Shown: in pieces, positions 57,944 to 64,000 of the stretch
Layout of the letters: each line of letters opens with the position of its first letter
Numbering within the stretch: position 1 is the stretch's first letter
From: Brachionus manjavacas
Taxonomy: Eukaryota; Rotifera; Eurotatoria; Ploima; Brachionidae
Length of the DNA stretch: 64,000 nucleotides
Assembly (NCBI GenBank): GCA_019054805.1
Contig: JAHQIY010000006.1
Coordinates: forward strand, 6,448,001-6,512,000
Reading direction: 5' to 3'
Notes under the pieces: model-generated
What the model was told of the DNA's origin: nothing
What the model saw: the letters and a program-made list of their open reading frames with translations, nothing else
The model's database searches: none
Translations under genes and position numbers: made by a program

Positions 57944-60900
57944 CTAAAAAAATCTGATCGTATTATAAATTTTCATATTATTCTTGTCATCTCGTAGTTT
58001 GAACAGTTTTTCATTTGAAGCTGCAAAAGCTTTTAATTTCGATTCAAGTGGTTTGTCCAATGATGGAAAAATTTTTCTGGATATTCCTTGAGAATAAATG
58101 ACAGCTTGAGTTTTGGACTCTGGACCCTCCTCAGATACTTTTACATCCTTTAAATAAGGAGGTTTGTTGTCCTTTGGTGCTCCAAGCTGCATATACAGAA
58201 CCAAATAGGGCACATCTTTTGACATATCATAAAATAGGCTAGAATCAATATTTCCAATTATGGTAGAGTAGTCGGGCTCACTCGGCTCATTCCAAAGTTT
58301 CACTTGAACAACAATGGCACTAATCAAATCGAAATTGTTCATATTGCAAGATACTGGAATGACCAAATCGATTGCTTTTTGTCCAATTTTGCAATGAAAC
58401 GCAGCACAACGCTTCAGTGCCATAACCAAGCTTGTTTTGCTCATGTTTTGCTTGGGTCTAGCAAAATGGCTAAAATTTATGAATCCACTCAAAAGAACAT
58501 TTGCATTGTTTATCTGTCTCTTGATCATTTTTACACAACATAGTTTACTTTTAGATTGACATGTCCAATTGTTCCCCAAGCTTGCACAATTATTTCCACA
58601 CTTACCAAAAAGACTCTTTATGAACTCACCCACATACACTAATTTTGTAAATTGCAGAGGATACTTTGGTATGGATGCATCAGGACTTTTATCCTTGGTA
58701 AATACTAAAATCAACTTTGCTATTATTTCTCCTTTATCACCTTTTGATATTAGGCTAGATTCGATCATGAAGATTAGTTTTTCGACAAAATATTCGGGTT
58801 TTTTTTCAAGTGGATCAAATAAGCGGCCGCTTCGGCCAAAATAGGCTCAGATGGGTAATCTATTTCGAAAACGCTTCTTTGATTGTCAACATATGTGCAA
58901 ATTGCCATATTTTTTGCTACCATTTCTTGGCAAGTCGATAAGCACTTTGGCTTTATCATTCCAATTCTACTACTCAAAATGGCCAAGCAATCATTTTCAT
59001 CAAACTCGTCAGCAAACGATTTTGAGCAAATGAGCTTGGATGCAGCTAAGTGATACAATTGTTTGCAATCAAGTGACTGGTATTTTCCATTGGAGTTAGT
59101 CCGCGTATAAATCCAAGAGCCCCACAATGCACGTCCAAACTTGCAAATGTTCTCAAATTGAACAGAATCGTTTATGCTGCGGATTGAGTCCAAAGCTACA
59201 AAAAGGTCCCAGTTTGGCAAAAGATAAATTGGCTCAAATAGTTCCAAATGGCCAGAAAATACTCTGTTTGATGGATCATTTGCAGTAATTGGCATAAATT
59301 CACTCAAATGCGAAAAAGTATCCAAAAAAGAACAAAAATATTCTTTTTCAGCTCGGAAAGAATACTCCTGAGAATAAAATAATTAGAGACACCATTTTTT
59401 CTTGCCTTTAACAAATTGGAAGCTTCATCGAAAACAAATATCAATGGCTTGTCTCCACTATATTCAGGAATATTAACTTCATCTGCTAAATCGTTGTATT
59501 TGCCATCCACTGATTTATAAATAATATTGTTTTTTGCACCCTTTTCTTGTTGATACTTGTCAAAAAATTGTCTACAATCTTGCTCATTTTCATTAAGAAA
59601 TTCTATGAATATGCTAAAATAGCACTTGAAGTATTTTTTCAAATCGAGCTCAGTGCTCAAAAAATCGTCTGCAAGACAACTTCTTTTTGGAAATCCTTTT
59701 GATTCTTTAGGCCGCAAACAACAGTAAACAACATAAAACCCCTCGTCCACCAGACTCACACAAGCTCTTGATTTTCCAAATCCACTTGACTGACAAATAA
59801 CTGAAAATGGAGCATAATAATTATTGTTTCTAAACTTTTCCATCATTTGTTTAATTGTATTGCTCAAGTAGGTTCTTGAGTTGATGCCAATTTTTGGATT
59901 TTGTTTTAAATCAATTAGAAACGAATCTTCGATAAGACTTTGAACCATTTCTTCATTTTGGTTACATTTTTGCAAATTCTGGATTGCTTCACTTGGACTT
60001 TCGGTTAACCATTTATGAAAATTGCAGCAATCTAATCAATATGAAATTAATTGATAGTTATTAAATATTCTTTTAGTTAATTTGTTGAATTTTCCTTTTT
60101 AAAAATTTAAACTAAAAAATAAACGATTTAAAACAAAAAAGCTTTCATTATATCCCTAAATATTACTGTCCTGACAAAATTTGCAAAATTTCTTCAAAAT
60201 TGAGTGTTTTTATTTTGAAATGCATTTTATGGCCTTAATTTACTTTATACTTTTTTAAAAATGAAATTGGGAAAATTTATAATTTTTTACTTTTTTTGAT
60301 GAATAGCTTAAATTTTATTCTTTTTTTTTAATTTATTCTTCATCCTCCCATGTTTTAAGCTATTCTAATACTTTTATATAATTAGATGCTGGTCATTAAT
60401 TTATTTTTAGTGTGTTTTTTTAATTCATTATTTTGTATATTAATTTTAGAATATTTTAATTTTATTTTTAAATAATAAAAATAGATCATTTTGACCAATT
60501 TAACCTTTAATTTAATTAGCACGAACAAAATTTGTTATAAAAGCAACAAGATATCAAATTGTGAAATAAAAAAAAATTTTTTTTATCATAAATAGTTTAA
60601 ATATATCTTTTAATCTGAGAAAACTTAAAAAAGATATTAAATTTAAAACACAAATTTAATTTTGATTTTGTCAAGCGAATCTTGATCTTAATCTATAGAA
60701 AAAAATAATTTTTATAAAGTAGATTCGATTTTTAATATTTACAATAAATTTAATCGCTTAAGTGTGAAATTTTAATTGGAAATAAATTCTTTTTTTTTAA
60801 AGTTCTTATTATCATTATAACAAAAAACTAAATAATCTTAGTAATTTTCCCTTTAAAATTTTTAATTTAAACAATATTTAAGCTTAAAAACTTTCAAGGA

Positions 60901-61667
60901 CAAACAATCATCGATGTAACTAATGGGTTTGCATATTTTTTTAACCTAAATTAGATTTTTGTCAATTAAATTGATAAAATTAATTAAAAAAACTCGAATC
61001 TCTGATTTAAAACGTTGCCGATAATAAAGTCATAGTCATAGCATAAACTGAAAATAGCGGAATAATCAACAGTCGTATCAGTCTTCACACTCACATTACA
61101 TTAAAATAAAGTGAAAATTTGACATTCTTACATTAATTATTTTTAATTGTTAATATTGTAATACTTTTGTATTATGTTAAATAATGATATTGAATACAAG
61201 TAAAATAAGAATTGAATGCAAGCATTGAATATTTTTTTTTCTAATGTTTTAAGTTAAGTTATCAATTATTGAAATTCAGATGAATTTTGACTGATTTAAT
61301 TTGGTTAGTTCAAAAATTAATTATAAAAATTAATTAGTTCAAAAATTAATTAAATACCTTTAGTTGAGCAAAAAATTAAGTCAATTGTTCCTTCTTTCAC
61401 TTCAATCTCTATATTACTACTTTTATCAGTAAATAATGTTCTAACAAAACAAAAATCACGTACCGGATCATCTTATTTAGAAGAAAAATATTAAAATTGC
61501 AAATTTACGGAAAAAATATCACCTGATATACGCAGAATTTTTTCTTTTTCTTCATTTAAAAAATATTTTAAGTTAAAATTCTTCTTTTTCTCAATGGTCT
61601 TTTCATGAGATTCGTAATTAAAAAGATAGATGGGTACCGCACGAAGCTCGTTAACATTGGAATTCAT
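57944..61667 (-). pseudogene. Crinkler-like P-loop NTPase/REase gene, copy C, two frameshifts
   Basis: Exons 61667-61523, 61471-61358 and 60031-57944. Header exons keep open frames but differ at many residues from A and B (for example NYESHEKTIEKKK against NFVVHDKVIEKKR in copy B). Exon 3 is almost identical to copy B, but the A-run at 59324-59329 has six A instead of seven and the T-run at 58799-58806 has eight instead of nine. Each shifts the frame. Walker A, Walker B and the nuclease-like motifs are all still encoded in pieces. A diverged 5' end attached to a near-identical 3' end suggests that the array was homogenised by conversion. Confidence 0.83.
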
Positions 61668-61930
61668 TGTTTTCAGATTTCTCTAAAAATTAAAAAAAAA
61701 AAATTGAAAGTTAGACTTAATTAATTTTTTTCAAATGTTTTGAAAATTTGATTAGAATTATATCTTGCACTTATGTATGATTCAAATTGAATTTTGATAG
61801 TAAATTCTGCAATTTCATTGTAAAAACTAAATTAATGAACTCCATTCTCCATTCACTTCAAGCATTTAATACTTTGAAGCAAAGAAAATTGCGTTTAAAA
61901 ATTCAAAATTTTAATAATTTAAAATGAGTG

Positions 61931-62040
61931 TATCTGGCCACTTGATGAATTTACGAATCTTATTTTTCAATGAACTATTTTATAAAATAAATTAAAAATT
62001 AGAAAAATGATACGAATATTAAGAAAAAGAAAAATATAAA
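61931..62040. other. Right boundary of the array
   Basis: Homology to the 5' flank of units A and B, still traceable at 61830-61925, ends here. The trehalase piece expected at this point is absent. Confidence 0.5.
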
Positions 62041-62078
62041 TTATTGTCTGACAGGGAAATTTCGGCGATGAAAGATAG

Positions 62079-62306
62079 ATGAATTTAGAAGACCCAGATG
62101 TGGATCCAAAGGTGTCCAAATTGATTGCCCCCCTCGTCCAGCCTCAGCTTCATCAAAATCGAATTCTTCAACGCCTTTTACATTTTAATTCAGCATGTCT
62201 TACAATAAGTAATTGTATTGAAACAAAAACAATCAAATCTATTTCCAAGTCAATATCAAATAACAATATAACAACAACGTCGAAAACACCTGATTCTTTT
62301 CCATAA
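62079..62306 (+). CDS. Hypothetical 75-codon frame
   Basis: Starts ATGAATTTAG and has a protein-like beginning (DPDVDPKVSKLIAPLVQPQL) with less A/T-rich codons at 62085-62170, then a Ser/Thr/Asn-rich end. A short in-phase-shifted block just upstream (ISAMKDR) might belong to it. I recognise no family; it could be a small exon or a gene remnant. Confidence 0.28.
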   Translation: MNLEDPDVDPKVSKLIAPLVQPQLHQNRILQRLLHFNSACLTISNCIETKTIKSISKSISNNNITTTSKTPDSFP

Positions 62307-62309
62307 AAA

Positions 62310-63380
62310 TTTAAAATTCAAAAAAAAGATGATTGGACAAACATTTTGAACTTCTCTGTTTTATTTTTTATGCTTTTTTATCTATCTTATTGAAACTATT
62401 CATTCTTCTGATAATCAAAAAAAAATAAATAAAACCATAATTTTTTTCATATTGAACTATAATTTTAAATAAATAAAATTGATCAGCCAGTATTAGCAAT
62501 TTTTTTAATATTTAACTTTAAAATAACACACTTCGCTATTTTAAATTCAATTAAATTTAAAAAATTTTAAATTTCAGAGCAAATTTTTATAAAATTTAAA
62601 TAATATTTAAGAAATTTTGCTAATTATTTTTACTAAAACCAGTTCCCTAACTCAGATCTATGCCAAGACCTTTTTATTATATATTTGATTTTGTTAAAAT
62701 ACCTTAATAAGTCCTGACGACGTTTTACCCTTTTCAAAAATATGATTTATTTTGAGGTTAAATTTCTTAAGCTTAGAATTTATTTTGTTTTAATTTATTT
62801 ATCAAACTTTTTGAATGTATCGAAAAATATGCTTTATTTTTTTGCCTAATTCATACTTTTCATTATTAATCTTTTGATAAACAAAATAATTTTCATTAAA
62901 CAAAATTTTTTCATATTGAATTCTAATTTAAAATAAATAAATAAGTTTATAGTCAAATTTTCAAGATCATGCTCAAAATTAATCATTTAAAAAAGGCCTT
63001 TAATTTTTGTTCTTAAATTTTACTGGAGAATATGTTTAACTGAATTTTACATATCTGCATATCTCTGCAAGAATTTCAAGAAAAAAGAATTATGCACAAT
63101 ACTATTATTTTGTTTAACTTGGTTTTCTACACATGAAACTGTATCTCTGATTTTAATTTTTTGATTTAAAATTCTTTATATCTTTTTTTTTCAAAATTTT
63201 AAAATATGATTAAGAGAATTTGATTCTGTTTATGAAATAAACTTGAATTTTCACTAATCAAGCCTTTTTTTAAGCATCATGTATAATTTAATATTTTTTA
63301 TAAATAATTCCAATTTTGTAGACAAATTTAGTTATTTTAGAAAATTGTTGATTTGATATTTTTTTATTGAAATTTTTATA
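62310..63380. other. AT-rich spacer
   Basis: Low-complexity A/T-rich sequence; nothing supported. Confidence 0.4.
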
Positions 63381-63387
63381 AAATACC

Positions 63388-63706
63388 TATGGTTGAGTAA
63401 AATACCAAATCAATTGTTTCTTCTTTTACTTCTATTTCTATTTGAACTTTTTTATCGGTAAATAATGTTTTTAAGTAAATAAAATCAAGAGCTAGATTAT
63501 CTTATTGATAAAAAAATTTTAAAATTTGAACAAATTCAAGAAGTTAATTTTACTTGATATCCGAAGAATTTTTTCATTCTCTTCATTTAAAAAATAATTT
63601 AAACTGAATCAATTTAAACTTTTTTCATATTTTCAATTACTATATCATTAGATACGTAATTGATTAGGCAGATAGTTATCAAATGAGGCTCGTTATCATT
63701 CATCAT
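63388..63706 (-). pseudogene. Orphan Crinkler-like header exons, copy D
   Basis: Exon 1 (63706-about 63556) starts MMNDNEPHLITICLINYVSN, matching the header of copies A-C, but a small indel brings a stop after ENMKKV; the rest (KYFLNE, EKILRIS equivalents) continues in another frame. Exon 2 (about 63500-63388) is open (LFTDKKVQIEIEVKEETIDL) with correct splice borders. No ATPase exon follows on its minus-strand downstream side before copy C. It is either a relic or an alternative 5' end for copy C. Confidence 0.75.
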
Positions 63707-64000
63707 TTTTAATTTTTTCTAAAAAAAATTATAGAAAATAACTTGGAACATATTAAGTTTTTTTTCAAAAATTTAAAATCAGTTAAATTTGATATTTTTC
63801 AGATTTACAATTATAAATAATTTTTATTGTTAATTTTGCAATGCCATTGTTATAACTGTTATAATTTAAATAATCAACTTGAATGCAGCAAGCACTGAAA
63901 CTTTTGTTCTAATGATTTCTAGCGAAACTGAGTTCTAAAATTGAGTGCTAAAAAATGCAGCGGTGAAGTTTGAAACAAAAAAATGAAGCAAAGCAAACTT
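63707..64000. other. Flank of copy D
   Basis: Weakly similar to the 5' flanks of copies A-C (for example TTTTGCAATG and AGCACTGAAAC against TTCTGCAATTTC and AAGCATTGAATA). No further gene is visible before the window ends. Confidence 0.4.

Larger units (their letters stand above)
56231..61930. repeat. Tandem unit C
   Basis: Third unit. Its left 4 kb is almost identical to unit B, while the right end (header exons and flank, 61300-61930) is clearly more diverged. Homology fades at about 61930. Confidence 0.85.

Noticed and set aside
1..64000. CRISPR arrays, bacterial operons, rRNA genes, classical tRNA genes
   Set aside because: No regularly spaced repeats, no ribosomal RNA signatures and no complete cloverleaf were seen; intron-bearing genes show that this is eukaryotic DNA.

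Overview
This window is strongly AT-rich nuclear DNA from a small invertebrate animal. Genes carry GT-AG introns from about 50 bp to 3.6 kb. Five conserved animal genes can be read with confidence: ribophorin I, an organic anion transporter, DNAJC1, NDUFA6 and ALDH4A1. The spacers are full of LINE, MULE and hAT-like debris. Two intronless trehalose-6-phosphate synthase/phosphatase genes and trehalase pieces, plus KRBA2-like integrases, fit a desiccation- or diapause-capable animal. A monogonont rotifer such as Brachionus is my best guess, but it is inference only.

Layout. 1-2962: 3' part of ribophorin I (+). 3.7-5.5 kb: LINE debris and repeats. 5.7-11.3 kb: SLCO transporter (-), two exons around a repeat-rich 3.6 kb intron. 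11.3-15.2 kb: AT-rich spacer with a hAT-type MITE. 15.3-18.7 kb: DNAJC1 (-). 18.8-19.3 kb: NDUFA6 (-). 19.3-21.7 kb: reverse transcriptase scraps. 21.8-23.6 kb: ALDH4A1 (-). 23.6-26.4 kb: spacer. 26.6-28.9 kb: TPS copy 1 (+), split by a 2-base deletion. 29.2-34.2 kb: nested MULE-type transposons. 35.4-38.5 kb: a KRBA2-like integrase relic cut by a 1.9 kb TIR element that carries its own small spliced gene. 41.7-44.0 kb: TPS copy 2 (+), intact. 44.4-61.9 kb: three tandem units, each with a 5'-truncated trehalase (+) and a convergent gene (-) for a Crinkler-like P-loop ATPase/nuclease. 61.9-64 kb: a fourth, orphan N-terminal exon pair and spacer.

The two themes are trehalose metabolism and a recently amplified NTPase-nuclease family. 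TPS1 and TPS2 share a 1.3 kb tract in which I see no substitution, flanked by diverged ends, which indicates recent gene conversion. The Crinkler-like protein can be rebuilt from three exons (782 aa in the middle copy): a short header domain, a Walker A/B ATPase, and a C-terminal restriction-endonuclease-like domain. Trehalase pieces were co-amplified with it but lack their N-terminal half, so they are probably not functional.

Caveat: at least six reading-frame breaks in this window lie in homopolymer runs (TPS1, Crinkler-like copies A and C, two MULE transposases). Some may be assembly errors rather than real pseudogenization.
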